Source: Protula sp. h YS-2021 (lineage: Eukaryota > Annelida > Polychaeta > Sabellida > Serpulidae). Taken from it: a DNA stretch of 64,000 nt. The stretch lies in the NCBI GenBank assembly GCA_949752745.1, contig OX457028.1, forward strand, positions 3,323,996 to 3,387,995. The letters run 5' to 3'. Positions 34,515-46,446 of the stretch are shown one piece after another. Both the position numbers and the translations under genes were made by a program. Under the pieces are notes generated by a model, which searched no databases, had not been told where the DNA came from, and saw only the letters and a list, made by a program, of their open reading frames with translations. Numbering within the stretch: the stretch's first letter is position 1; each line of letters opens with the position of its first letter.

Positions 34515-36195
34515 CAAAGAATCCCTAAACCCCAATTTTTATAGGAAACACAGAGTACTAAATGAAGATTACCGCAAGTTTTAACGAAACTAGAACTCCT
34601 AGAGGGCGGCGTCGTGTTATCTTTGAATTCATCACGCTCTATATGTAGACATATTTTTAAGTTTTAAACAAAGTTTTCTGTTATGAATTGTGTAATGTCC
34701 TATTATTAACATAAGCTTCTTTTGGTGCTTCTGAATCTATTTCCTCTTATTACTCATGTGGTCATATATAAACCACTGCCGCTTTGTCACATTTAAGATT
34801 TAATAAAGTAGTGAACTAATAAGCATAACAGTCTTACTATTTATTAGTCTTCACAAATTGTGTTTTATGTTATTAAAAAAACTAACCAGAATAAATTATT
34901 GTGTTAGCAAGTGAAATATAATTGTACTTAATGATACCTGTCATGCTATTTTTCAAATATTGTGCTTATTAGATTTACATTGTTTTCACTTCGATTACCC
35001 GATGGTAATCAGGTATGAAAAGAATTTGTTTGTGAATAGAATGTTACGATGTTAAATTTATGTTGTGATCTCATGTATTTTCTTCACGAAGCAGGGAGGT
35101 TCAATTTATTGTTTTTTTTTAAAGTTAAACGTATACATTAATTGCTTTAACGTCCATTGGATTAATCCAGTCAATGATATAGCTGGAATTTGTTTTGATA
35201 GAGCAAATGCTTACTTTCATTTTTGAGGACATGCTGAAATAATTGCAATGCGGGTTTTTTTTAGAGAACCCCATATTTGAACTGTTATTAGTTTCCTTTT
35301 TGCACTGTTTGGAAATGAAATTCGTATGAGTGTTCATCAAGTAAATATATTCACTCCTTGAAATCCGAGCACATTATGCACAAGTTATTATGGATAATCA
35401 TGTCATTTATCATTACTTTTAAGAGGAATGCTATATAAGTAGGAATGAGCGTGAATGAGCGTGAACGTATATTATCCGATTTCAAGTTTCAAACACGTTA
35501 ATAGCAAAGCTGTGAAGGTTTTTTTTCTAGAGATTGTTTAAAGTGAAAGCATTGTTTTACTTATTCTATTTTAAAGTAATATTTAATTCAAACAGATCTA
35601 AGCTAAAAAGATTTCATTAATTTATTTTTCAAGAAAACAACGCTTTTTAAATTAAAAACAGAAACATTGACTTCACCCTCAACCCGACTCAGTAAGATCA
35701 TCTGTCGATGATTATGTCATTGTAGCTTAAATTTCCTGCCGCAGTGATAAGATAAAAAGCTTTAGGTACGTTCGTCTGCAACAGAGGAGGAATATCGAGT
35801 GATACTGGACTGCAGATCAAGCCGTAGCTTATGTTTTGACCATGACTCACTCCTACTTAGCCTAGTACATGGGTTGCTTCATTAACCGACAATTCAGGTT
35901 AAAGTAAACTATATGTAAAGAAGTTAAAAATGTTATTCATTGCTGCAATACCTGAGGAACTGATTACTCTGCGTTTGTGAAAGGGAATAAAGGTAAGGTG
36001 AGGTTGTGATGTGTTGATGTAATGGGCTGTGGGTGTTGTTATTGAAGAAAACCATCAAAAAATATACAGAGAGAACCAATGTATATGGTTTATTCCCAAA
36101 CAATTCGTTTTCTACAATGTTTTAATGACCTTCAATCAAAAATCAATATATATTTATTTTATTTTTCCCAAACAAAAGATTTGCAAGTTATTGAA
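34515..36195. other. no gene seen
   Basis: AT-rich intergenic DNA. Short frames (for example 35125-35340 minus) lack family signatures. CAACGT/GACGTC words rise again near 36230-36370 at the edge of the zinc-finger duplication. Confidence 0.5.
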
Positions 36196-36199
36196 AAAA

Positions 36200-38845
36200 G
36201 ACGTTAATGAACATTCAAGTGGGCATTGTGACACTAGACAGTCATTGCAGTCAACGTTGGAACAACGTCTGAGTGTGGTTGATTCTTGAGGTCGAGACGT
36301 CTTCATGATGACGTTGGCTAGTCGTCGTTTCGACATCTATGCAATGTTGGTATTCAACATTGCATCAAAAGCGTTGATTGGATGTCGGAGAAATAAGAGT
36401 TTTAGTTGCGGTTGAAAACAACATCTAAATAACATTTATTTAGCACTGTATTACGAAATGTTGATCTGTTGATCTGTTTTAAGTAAGTTAGACAGATATA
36501 TGTAACGATTGGGTCGGGTTGACTTCGCCACCTTAATTTGGCTTTGGGTCGTACTGTTTACTGAGACTGCTTTCACACACACATTTGCATATACACATGG
36601 AGAAACAATTATCGATCACCAACTATCCAAGATCGGCATAATCTCTTAATCACAACTGAGATTTACAAAAAAAAAGAACCTTTGTTCACGAACACGTGAA
36701 TGTTTTTGAAGATTAAAAACATTTAATTAACTGTTGGATAGACGTCAGATCGACGTCGTACTATTTACAGGGACTTTTTCACACACATACGCAAACTGAG
36801 ATAACAATAAAGAACATATTTATTCATGAACACATGAATAGTTTTTTAGATTACGGATAGATTTACGTTGAACAGACGTCATACTATTTACAGGGATTTT
36901 CTGAACACACATACGGAACTGAGAATACAAAAAGAAAATATTTATTAATGAAGACGTGAATGCTTTTGGAGATTTCCGCTGTGTCTGAAAGCGTGATTAC
37001 ATACCAGACACACAAACGGTTTCTCCCCTGTATGCAGTCTATAATGAGTCTTGAGCTCTGTTTTGCTTTTAAATGACTTTTCACACTTATCACATTGGAA
37101 TGGCCTCAGATCTGAATGCACTCGGAGATGACTCCTTAAGCCACTTTTCAAAGCGAATTTTTTACTGCATTTCATGCATTCAAAACGTTTCACACCAGTG
37201 TGGATCAACTCGTGTCTCTTTAAATGCGATTGTGTTTTGAATGTTTTGTCGCAGTGTGAACATTGGCAGGGTCTTTCGTTCGAATGCTTATACATATGGT
37301 TCTGAAGCCCACTATTCGTTTTGAATGTCGCCTCGCACATGGAACACTGGAATGCCGCGGTTTTGATCTCATGTACAACCCGGCGATGGGTACACATACA
37401 ACTCATGGTTTTAAACGTTTTCTCGCATTTTTCACATTTGAAAAGTCGTTCATTTGAATGTGATAATAAATGGATATTCAAAGTACTTTTACTTATGTAT
37501 CCCTTGTTGCAGTACTCGCATTTATAGGGTCTTTCCCCAGTGTGCGCCCTCATATGAACTTCCAGGGTACTTTCCGTGGGGTAGGTCTTTTTGCAAAGGT
37601 CACATTTGTGCGCTTTAGGTTTCACTGTGCCCATGTGGATTTTGACATGGGATCGTAAAGTATCCTTACTGGCTAAATATTTGTCACAAAAATCACATTT
37701 GAATTTTCGTCTCACTTCCGAATGTGCCCGATCAGAATGGCGTTTCATATCGGAACTGTTCGTGAAAGCTCGTGGACAAAACGGACAAATAAACGGCTTC
37801 AAACCTAAATGACTTCTCAAATGTCTTCGCAAATTACTCTTTAGATTGAATTCCCTCCCGCACTCTTGGCATTTATACGGGGTTTCTCCTGTGTGGATGA
37901 TAGAATGAAATTTCAGAGCAGTTTTCCTGCAAAATTTCTTATGACATACACCACATTCGTGTTCACTTTTTCCTGTATGGGTAAACATATGAGAATTCAA
38001 TTCTCCATTGGAATGAAAAACTTTTTCACAAAAGTGACATGTCAGTTTCCCTTTCATTAAATGTACCCTTTCTAAATGACTTCGTAACGAACGTCTACAG
38101 GACAGTACTTTATCACAAAACTCACACGCACGGAATGCCTTTCCAAGATGCAAATTCATGTGTGATTTTAAATAGCGTTCCTGTGCAAACTTTCTTAAAC
38201 ATATTTCACACTCAAACGGAGTTTCAGTCGAATGCGTTTTAAGATGTGTCTTAAGAGCAGTCACACTGTTAAATATTTTCTCACAAATTTCACATTTTAC
38301 CTGTTTTGATTTCACTTTAAGTGGTCTGATACAGGCTAACGGTTTGACGTCACATTCTGTATATGCGTTTTCTATTTTAAGACACATCTGTTTGTTTCCA
38401 AAGTCTTTTTCTGTATCATTTTTAATCCTTTCATTTCCGACTTGAATGTCATCTTCGATATTTTCACAAGAATCCAAATAGTTTTCCATCATCAATCAAT
38501 TAAAATATTCAACATTAATTTAGTTCTGCGTTTTTCCTTCTTCAACGCTAGATTAGCAAGTATTGGCAGCCGGTTATCGCATGGACAGTCCCCCGTTGAC
38601 TTAGCTTTTTCCTGCTGCACTAAACCAATACTCGTGACCTAATTAAGTACACTGTCTCACACTAGCTTAGTGCAATGCTGGCAGAAGCTTCTAGTATCGA
38701 TTAGCAAGTGCCTCTGTGTGTGTGGGTGCCTGTTCTAGCAAGCGGCTATTACATATACCCAGAAATACACATGTGGGATGTTTATTGTGTTACGTATGCA
38801 ATGAACATTATTAGGACAACGGAGGCGGGGTGGGAGTTAGTCTGG
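36200..38845 (-). repeat. zinc-finger locus duplication, intact copy
   Basis: Partner of 12860-15110. The shared upstream block (38500-38845) is non-coding yet well kept in both copies (ccaatactcgtgac, aattaagtaca), so it may contain the promoter. The pair is intronless across the coding region in both places. Confidence 0.75.
36945..38495 (-). CDS. C2H2 zinc-finger protein, 16 fingers, 516 residues
   Basis: Intact single-exon frame. Residues 1-65 are acidic without a known effector domain (no KRAB, SCAN, BTB or ZAD signature seen). From about residue 66 to the last residue there are 16 C2H2 fingers in an unbroken array (CxxC...HxxxH), joined mostly by TGE(R/K)P-like or variant linkers (HTGETPYKC, HTGERPYKC, HTGEKPFVC). 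The protein ends on the His of the last finger (KHSRLH). Such arrays bind DNA in the nucleus, usually as transcriptional regulators, but the target is unknown. The start MMMENY is supported by the equivalent ATG cluster in the decayed paralogue. An AATAAA on the minus strand overlaps the TAA stop, and others follow downstream. Confidence 0.92.
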   Translation of the reverse strand: MMMENYLDSCENIEDDIQVGNERIKNDTEKDFGNKQMCLKIENAYTECDVKPLACIRPLKVKSKQVKCEICEKIFNSVTALKTHLKTHSTETPFECEICLRKFAQERYLKSHMNLHLGKAFRACEFCDKVLSCRRSLRSHLERVHLMKGKLTCHFCEKVFHSNGELNSHMFTHTGKSEHECGVCHKKFCRKTALKFHSIIHTGETPYKCQECGREFNLKSNLRRHLRSHLGLKPFICPFCPRAFTNSSDMKRHSDRAHSEVRRKFKCDFCDKYLASKDTLRSHVKIHMGTVKPKAHKCDLCKKTYPTESTLEVHMRAHTGERPYKCEYCNKGYISKSTLNIHLLSHSNERLFKCEKCEKTFKTMSCMCTHRRVVHEIKTAAFQCSMCEATFKTNSGLQNHMYKHSNERPCQCSHCDKTFKTQSHLKRHELIHTGVKRFECMKCSKKFALKSGLRSHLRVHSDLRPFQCDKCEKSFKSKTELKTHYRLHTGEKPFVCLVCNHAFRHSGNLQKHSRLH

Positions 38846-39027
38846 CTACTATATCGAGGAAAGTCCTACATGTTTCGTCAGGCAGAGAAACTAAAATGTT
38901 AAACTTTATCTCATTTTTTCAAAGCTTAACCTGACTTACACTGTTATTTTTTATTCATGACAATCAGATGCGGACAGTCCGAATAGATGTCCGAATGCGG
39001 TTGTATAGGACTGTCCAAACAACGTCT

Positions 39028-41190
39028 TATTATTCCCACTTGCAAACATAGTTTGCAAATGGGTATGGTTTGCAAAGAATTCCGGCTGTTTATTTCTTCC
39101 ATTTTTTTTTGTCTTTTTTTTTTTGTTTTTTTTTGTTTTTTTTTTCCGTCACGGAGGTTTCCAGAAAACTCATCCTACGCTAGTTGACGTAGGTCGATGA
39201 AATTTGGCACAGAGATAGAGGGTGATGAGATGTCGTGAAATCCGCAAAATTTTTTGACCTTGACTTTCAAGATCAAGGTCAGATTGAGGTCAAAGTTTTT
39301 TTCAAAAACCTATTCAATCACGAAAAATTGCTGGAAATAGCGCTCAAATCCTTGTTCCAACACGTGTACGGTGTCAGTAGACAGTAACATCATGGCCGGA
39401 ATTTCGACATTCACTGTCAAGGTCAAGGTCATGTGACTTTTGTATATTGAAATCCGTTAGAAAAAAATTGTCCATTATCTCGAAAACGGTTAGAGATAGA
39501 GCGATTTTGAGCTTATTTTCGACCCTTTGGGCCTAAAAGAAGTTATATAAGAGGTACCTCGGTGACTTTGAACTCCTCCATCAAGGTCAAAAACCGGAGG
39601 TTGACCATTATCTCGAAAACGGTTAGAGATAGAGCGATTTTGAGCTTATTTTCGACCCTTTGGGCCTAAAACACGTTATATAAGAGGTACCGCGGTCACC
39701 TTGACCTCCTCCGTCATGGTCAAGGTCAAAAACCGGAAGTTGACCATTATCTCGAAAACGGTTAGAGATAGAGCGATTTTGAGCTTATTTTCGACCCTTT
39801 GGGCCTAAAAAGATGTTATATAAGAGGTACCTCGGTGACTTTGAACTCCTCCATCAAGGTCAAAAACCGGAGGTTGACCATTATCTCGAAAACGGTTAGA
39901 GATAGAGCGATTTTGAGCTTATTTTCGACCCTTTGGGCCTAAAACACGTTATATAAGAGGTACCGCGGTCACCTTGACCTCCTCCGTCATGGTCAAGGTC
40001 AAAAACCGGAAGTTGACCATTATCTCGAAAACGGTTAGAGATAGAGCGATTTTGAGCTTATTTTCGACCCATTGGACCAAAAGACGTTATATAACGGCTC
40101 CCTCGGTGATCTTGGCCTCCTCCGTCATGGTCAAGGTCAAAAACCGGAAGTTAACCATCATCTCGAAAACGGTTAGAGACAGAGCGATTTTGAGCTTATT
40201 TTTGAACCTTTGGGCCTAAAAGACATTATATAAGAGATACCTCGGTGACCTTGACCTCCTCCCTCAAGGTCAAGGTCAAAAACCGGAAGTTGACCATTAT
40301 CTCGAAAACGGTTAGAGATTGAGCGATTTTGAGCTTATTTTCGACCCTTTGGGCCTAAAAGACGTTATATAACAGGTCCCTCGGTGACCTTGACCTCCTC
40401 CTCCATCAAGGTCTCGGTCAAAAACCGGAAGTTGACCATTGTCTCGAAAACGGTTAGAGACAGAGCGATTTTGAGCTTATTTTCGAACCTTTGGGCCTAA
40501 AAGACGTTATATTACAGGTCCCTTGGTGACCTTGACCTCCTACGTCATGGTCAAGGTCAAAAACCGGAAGTTGACCATTATCTCGAAAACGATTAGAGAT
40601 AGAGCGATTTTGAGCTTATTTTCGACCCTTTGGGCCTGAAAGACGTTATATAAGAGGAACCTCGGTGACCTTGACCTCCTCCCTCATGGTCAAGGTCAAA
40701 AACCGGAAGTTGAGTATTTTCTCGAAAATGGTTAGAGATAGAGCGATTTTGAGCTTATTTTCGACCCTTTGGGCCTACAAGACGTAACGCAAGAGGTGTG
40801 TCGGTGACCTTGACCTCCTCCGTTATGGTCAAGGTCAAAAACCGGAAGTTGACCATTATCTCGAAAACGGTTAGAGATAGAGCTATTTTGAGCTTATTTT
40901 CGACCCTTTGGGCCTAAAAGACGTTATTTAAGAGGTGCCTCGGTGACCTTGACCTCCTCCGTCATGGTCAAGGTCAAAAACCGGAAGTTGTCCATTTTCT
41001 CAAAAACGGTTAGAAAACTGAATTTGATTATTTGAGATTACATTATATTTACTTCGATGTCCTTGTTCATGATAATAATTTGGAAGCTGACAATTATGTG
41101 GAAAGACTGAAAAATATGTCTTTGACCATATAGATTGTACCATTGCAAGTGGGTGTCATTTCGCTACGTGTAGCGAAATTCGGTCTAGTT
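39028..41190 (-). mobile_element. Helentron/pearl-like element with tandem core, long form
   Basis: Same ends as 31817-32640 but in the opposite orientation. At 41161-41190 it reads, on the minus strand, AACTAGACCGAATTTCGC with the palindrome TTTCGCTACACGTAGCGAAA, then CCCACTTGC. At 39035-39061 it has the terminal hairpin CCCACTTGCAAAC...GTTTGCAAATGGG. Interior: a T-rich tract (39101-39145), a unique arm and a 1.5-kb tandem array. No protein coding is present. Confidence 0.72.
39469..41010. repeat. 12-unit tandem core, about 138-bp period, AAGGTCA-rich
   Basis: Each unit carries attatctcgaaaacggttag, agagcgattttgagcttatt and tcgaccctttgggcctaaaa, followed by ggtgaccttgacctcctcc and tcaaggtcaaaaaccgg. 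Units begin near 39469, 39604, 39742, 39877, 40013, 40153, 40289, 40433, 40571, 40710, 40850 and 40988. Units 2-3 and 4-5 form a nearly identical dimer, a recent two-unit duplication. The open frame at 39974-40219 is produced by the repeat. Confidence 0.9.
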
Positions 41191-41479
41191 ATTATTATCG
41201 CGCATCGAAATGTCAGTCTTTAAATATCTTTACAAAAATTAATGTCATAATAATGATCTAAATTGGAACATGTTTTTTTTAACTTTGATCGCACCCTAGA
41301 CCAACGTGTCACCGCTTCTGGGGCTGGGGCTGGCAAATAACCAACGACTTTCTCATGTTATCGCTTATGCCAATGAAACCAATTCATGCCATTTTGAAAA
41401 CAGATTTGAGAACGTCACGAACACGTTTTGTTTTTATTGTTGCGGTCGGGATGGAGATTCTCAATTGGTATTTCCACAA

Positions 41480-41665
41480 AATCTCTAGAACGTTATACCC
41501 TCTTATATAACGTTGCTTGTTTTGACTCACATTTGCAACACTTCGCAACATTGATGAGACGTCGTTTAGTCGACTTCCACATGCAACCACCAAAACCTGA
41601 CGTTGATCCAACGTCGGGTGTGACGTCTATCCAACGTTGCTGCAACGGCAATGTGTCCTGGGTAT
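41480..41665. mobile_element. short CAACGT/GACGTC word element with CCCAG end
   Basis: Dense CAACGTT, GACGTC and AACGTC words. On the minus strand one end reads CCCAGGACACATTGCCGTTG. The other end is undefined. No coding is seen. Confidence 0.45.
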
Positions 41666-41699
41666 ATATCATCATGCTTGATGCCCCAAGAGAGATTGG

Positions 41700-41970
41700 G
41701 GATACTTTAATGGAAAAGCAGTCTTAGTATCAGTAAACTTTTATATTATGCAATTGACGTCATATTTAGTCTGTATAACGTCATGTCATTTTACATTTTG
41801 AAATATTAGTAAATATGAATAATGAATGATCAGTGAATAATCTTTTATTCTTCAAACAATAAATTTTAAGTTAACAACAGTGACATTGTGAAAAGAGGGC
41901 AAATATCGCCTTCCCAATAGGATGTCACTAGGACCTATCTGCTTGGTCTAGCGCTAGCGAATGCTACTCC
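41700..41970. other. no gene seen
   Basis: AT-rich, no recognisable feature. Confidence 0.45.
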
Positions 41971-41975
41971 TAAGT

Positions 41976-42731
41976 GTTGTTGTAAAACAGGTGACCTCTG
42001 AGGGTATCTGTCTGTTATGTATAAAGATAGAAAGAATGGCTGTTTTTTCAAATAGTTCCCATCTTTTATGAGTACTATTTTCGGGAAATGAATGGCCGTA
42101 GAGGTTGGCTGTTGGACAAAAACGCAATATTTCGAGCGGCGTGGTGAGACATTTCCTTGAAAATACTATGCTTTACATGACTGTAGGCGTAAAAATCTGA
42201 GCTTCATAACCCAGCAGGTCCTTTTTGGTCACATCGTAAAGAGGACACAAAATAAGCTCTGCAATGCAAGATTGCCTTTCTTGCTTGTTTTATCCAATAA
42301 TTAATAAATATTTTCATTTCTAACGCCAGTAAAACAAGATTTTAAAAAGTTAAAGATCGAAATTGTTTAAAATACACCAAGAGTTAGTATTTCCAGTCTT
42401 GTTAAATATATATATTAGCGGGACCATATATATTTGCATACTTTTTAAATTTTCTTATGAATTTATTTTAATTTTAGGCAATTTTGATTGAAGGTCACTA
42501 TTTAAGATACAAAGTCACGAATAAACTGAAAAAATAATCTTTTGATATATAATATTAGTTGTAAAGTCTAAATTTTAAAGCGGTCTCGATAATGCCTATC
42601 TTATGCAATATAAAACATATACAAGAGAAAAATAATAAAACTAAAAATCTATCAAAATAACAAAGCGCTCGCAAAATACTGGAGTGCAAATGAGATTCCG
42701 ATATTAATTCTGTACAGCAATAGCATATGTG

Positions 42732-42764
<33 letters not shown>

Positions 42765-42913
42765 TTTAAAAGTACTATTTTCCGCGGAATCCCAGCAGCT
42801 CTGAGATAAAGGTGTTATCCACAAAAATCCAAACCGCCGTAGAGGTTTGCTGTTGAGCAACAACGTATACATAGGAGACAAATCTCATCAGAGGTCAGCT
42901 GTTTTACAACAAC
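41976..42913. mobile_element. MITE-like element with 25-bp terminal inverted repeats
   Basis: GTTGTTGTAAAACAGGTGACCTCTG (written in two parts: GTTGTTGTAAAACAG and GTGACCTCTG) at 41976-42000 is the near-exact complement of 42889-42913. Inside, gtactatttt and gccgtagaggtt.gctgttg occur twice in direct orientation (about 42070 and 42770-42855). No ORF spans it. The interior includes a TA/TG microsatellite. Confidence 0.6.
42728..42767. repeat. (TA)n(TG)n microsatellite
   Basis: Alternating TA followed by TG dinucleotides. The minus-strand frame through it is low complexity. Confidence 0.9.
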
Positions 42914-42919
42914 GTTGTC

Positions 42920-43965
42920 CGGTTGAATACAAGGCGGTTAATAACCGACATCATGCATTCCATTTTTACTTATATTTTAAAGAATTGGGATTTTAATGTC
43001 AGTTTAAAAGGTAAGTTTTATAACTGGCTTTAACATAAATGGTTTGATGTGTTTGCATATTATGTCATGTAAAGTGTATTTTGAAATCAGCGCTCTAAAT
43101 TGGCGATAAAATGTGATTGTAGGTAAACGACAAAATATAATATTTCTCTTACAGCATTGTTTTACCTGACAGGTTTATCAGCAGTTTTGTTTGACCGTTT
43201 TGTTGAGGCGAAGTAAATGGCAATAAATTATAATAAATTTCACCAGCAGTGATACGGTCTGTTACCGGTATAAGCCAAATCACATTTTGTATGGTGTTTC
43301 GAATAAAATGCACAAAAATTCTGTGCTTCGAATACAAACTATAACTGAGCATAAAAATGAAAGAAAGGGTAGAGAGAGAGTTTGCCTAAATGTCAAAGTT
43401 ATCTTACACCAAGAGCATGCTATTTTAAAAATTTATAAAAAGTTTTAGCAAATAGTTTTAAGTTCCAGTTTCATTTTATGTTCTGAGTATGAACTGTTTT
43501 TGCTATAATTCTTCTGTCGTTTCTTTCATTTTTATCCGGTTGCGTTGAAGTAGAAATTCAAAATTTTTCGAATTTTATTCGAAACACCAGCAGTGTGATA
43601 AGACTTGTTATGTATATTTCAGGGTTTTCTACGGCTCTCCTGGGTACTAGGCCTGTCAAATGAATGTGGGTAGGCCTTAACATCGGTAAATAAAATAACT
43701 TCACGTGATTTGATATTGATTTGTAGTAATAAACTAAATTTTGGTGTATTCACTCCAATGCCTTATTGTTTAATGGGATTTATGAGAAATTATTCAGTAA
43801 TAAATTACTGTTATTGGTGTAAACATAATCACAGATTCTGTCGTATCATTTAACTGGATTGACAGCGACAAATCACTTAAATTGAATGGCTTTGGTTGTT
43901 TATTTAAAGTGCATGTCAAGCGAATTAAATTGAGTGTATGTATTTATGAATCTACATTTTTAGGC
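42920..43965. other. no gene seen
   Basis: AT-rich; the short frame at 43149-43352 minus shows no family signature. Confidence 0.45.
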
Positions 43966-44129
43966 AGTTTCAACGTTCATTTTGGCGAAATAAACTGATG
44001 CAACGTCTTCCTTTGAGGCTGATCCGTGCGTCTGGCCGTCCATCCGTCTGTTTGGTGTACGCACTGCCACAGTGAAATGATGAACTAATCGGCACACTCA
44101 AAATAGTTCGGACTACTAAGAACTTGCTT

Positions 44130-44225
44130 TGCTGTTCAACGCGCTTTGTGATTCGGCGCGCTTTCTTCACTGCGATTTGTGATTCAGCGCTTTTCCGCAT
44201 CGCACTTTGTGATTTACTACGCATT
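44130..44225. repeat. tandem repeat, about 25-30-bp units, CGC..TTTGTGATT
   Basis: Units of the type cgcgctttgtgattcggcg occur three to four times with drift. Codon-length slippage keeps the minus frame open. Confidence 0.65.
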
Positions 44226-44479
44226 TAGTAAGATAGCAGCGTGCATCTCTTATGTATTTGCGTGTTAGGGTAAAAGAATAATGATTCAGGTTAGCTTCAA
44301 GGACAAGATTTTTATTGCTAAAGCGTTGTTGTGATTGTGTATTCAATGCTTTGGTTTTATAATGAAGCAATACAATTGCATAGAGCAACAAAATATTGCA
44401 TTTTCTTGTGTTTAATCTAGTTTTATTCCCCAAACAGACGTCTATAAAATTGACAACAGACTCAGAAAAAATTTGATCG

Positions 44480-44745
44480 ACCTTTTCCAGATGTCGTAAA
44501 TACGTCCGAAAACGTCTTTTCACGTCCCCGAAAAGACGTCCTATTTTGTTGCAAAATCGCCATTTTATAGACGTCATATAGACGTCTTTTTTACGTCAAA
44601 ACCGGGCATCTTTTACGTCTTAAAAAAGACGTCCGGTTTTGTTGCAAAATCCACCTTTTTCAGACGTCTTAAAGACGTCATGTTGGTCCAAAAATTACGT
44701 CTTATAGACCTCTTAAAGACGTCGTTTTGCCTGCTGGGAACATGC
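44480..44745. mobile_element. GACGTC-word element with CCCAGCAGGC end
   Basis: ACGTC or GACGTC appears more than ten times in about 250 bases, with repeated ttttgttgcaaaat. In reverse the right end reads CCCAGCAGGCAAAACGACGT. There is no coding potential. Confidence 0.6.
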
Positions 44746-44749
44746 TCTC

Positions 44750-46010
44750 CCAGCTGCGATTCTGACCCTTTAACTCTCCATCCTCCCCTCCACCCTCTGT
44801 GAGGATTTCTAGATCCACCCATTGATTGTGAACTAAAAGCCTACTGCATTCAGCAAAATCCATAACATCATAAAACATGGATCATATAACATTTCTCCAA
44901 ATTACAGTCCCTCTCCACATTCCTTTGCGCACGCATCAAAACATATTTTACCCAGCGCTTCCCTCCGTGGATGTTTTTTTTTTCGAACAAAATAAAGATC
45001 GGCAGCCGAATAAAATCAAAAGAAAATTTGGATAAACGCAGACCTTTTCGCTGGCCTGAAACAGGGTTTCCAGACCAGATCAAGATATAAAGATACCCTA
45101 GCTCTGACTCCGATAGTGAAGGTGAAAGTTTACAAAGACTACAGAGCTAACTCTAGCGAAGAATACGAGATTACTGCTTATCCCTGAATGCCAAGACGAT
45201 CCGCCGAAACCACAACATTAAATGCAGTTGCGATTGGTCGAGATAAATGATCGTATGATCAATGTCTTTTATGATCGTATGATCAACAGTGGAGATGTTG
45301 AATGAGCAATGTTGCTTAGATTTTACGTTTGGTCGCAACGAAAACATTTTCTCTGACGTCTAATCGGTCCGTGGACATTTCGCCCTTTCAATTTTTCATT
45401 TCAAATGCAATATTTAATATAAAAATCGACTCAGTAGCAATTTCAAATTTCCAGCAAGCACGTTTCGGCAAGATTTGCTGTAATAAAAAATAATATTACT
45501 TTCTCAATGGAATTGCTTTGCTCATTATTTAAGAGACTACTTGATGGTGTAAACCTCAGCTCATCGGAACTGTTATATTATACTGAGGCAATGCCAAATT
45601 GAATAAATGCATTGCAACAGCATTCTTACACGTAATATTCTCACATGTTATCCACATAGGCAATTTGGATATCATGTGATGGCGTAATGGTGCGTGATTC
45701 CTGTTTCAGAGCCACTCGTGTCTGTGGGCATGATTCAGCCTATATACGGCAAAACAATTAATTCATAGAATGCAAAACTGGGCGATAATCTTCTGAATAT
45801 CATGAATCGTATCGACGCTTGTAGGCAGAAAATATACCATATCCACGATTTTGCAGTTTTATGCAATTTGCTGTAAAATCATTTGAACTGTCGAATTAAA
45901 AGGGACTATGAATTTAGATACGGATATGTTATTGAATTCCTCGGGTAGTATGTCTATAACCAAGTATTGGAAAGGACACAGAAGTTTACATGTAATATAC
46001 ATGCGTGGCA
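44750..46010. other. no gene seen
   Basis: Includes a short direct repeat of TGATCGTATGATCAA (about 45249 and 45273). Otherwise no supported feature. Confidence 0.45.
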
Positions 46011-46017
46011 ACGTCTG

Positions 46018-46247
46018 TTGGAGGGAGGGGGCAAATCTATTACCAAAATCCTTGGGCCATTCTCGTGTTGTGGTAATTAAATGCAGAGGAGGGGGCGGGT
46101 GGGGCGGCCCGATCGATTACCCAAATCCTTGGGCCACACTCATGTTGTGGTAAGTAAATGCAGAGGAGGGGGCGGGAGGTTGGGGGGGGGGGGGCAGATC
46201 GCTTACCCAAATCACTGGGCCATTCTCGTTTTGTGGCAAGCAAATGC
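46018..46247. repeat. three-unit tandem repeat, G-rich, about 75-bp period
   Basis: Each unit reads ggaggggg... then attacccaaatccttgggcc and attctcgtgttgtggtaa.taaatgcaga. The third unit contains a run of 12 or more G after gggcgggaggttgg, so the plus strand can form G-quadruplexes. Confidence 0.85.
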
Positions 46248-46446
46248 AGATTATGTTTTTCTTGCGTGACCCTTCTCCTATTTCTATGTCTTTATATAAG
46301 CAATACAAATTAAATAACCACAGGGAAAACTTGCAAAGGAGGGTGGAGAGGGTCGGGTAGTATTTTATGTTTGGATAGTTCAAAGTACCGAAAATCTATC
46401 TGTTTTGACCCAAATTTTGACCTATTTTTCATTCAAAACCAAAACA

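Noticed and set aside
39974..40219. 81-codon frame with an internal duplication (VKVKNRKLTIISKTVRDRAI twice)
   Set aside because: The duplication is that of the tandem core unit in the Helentron/pearl-like element and is not a repeat protein.
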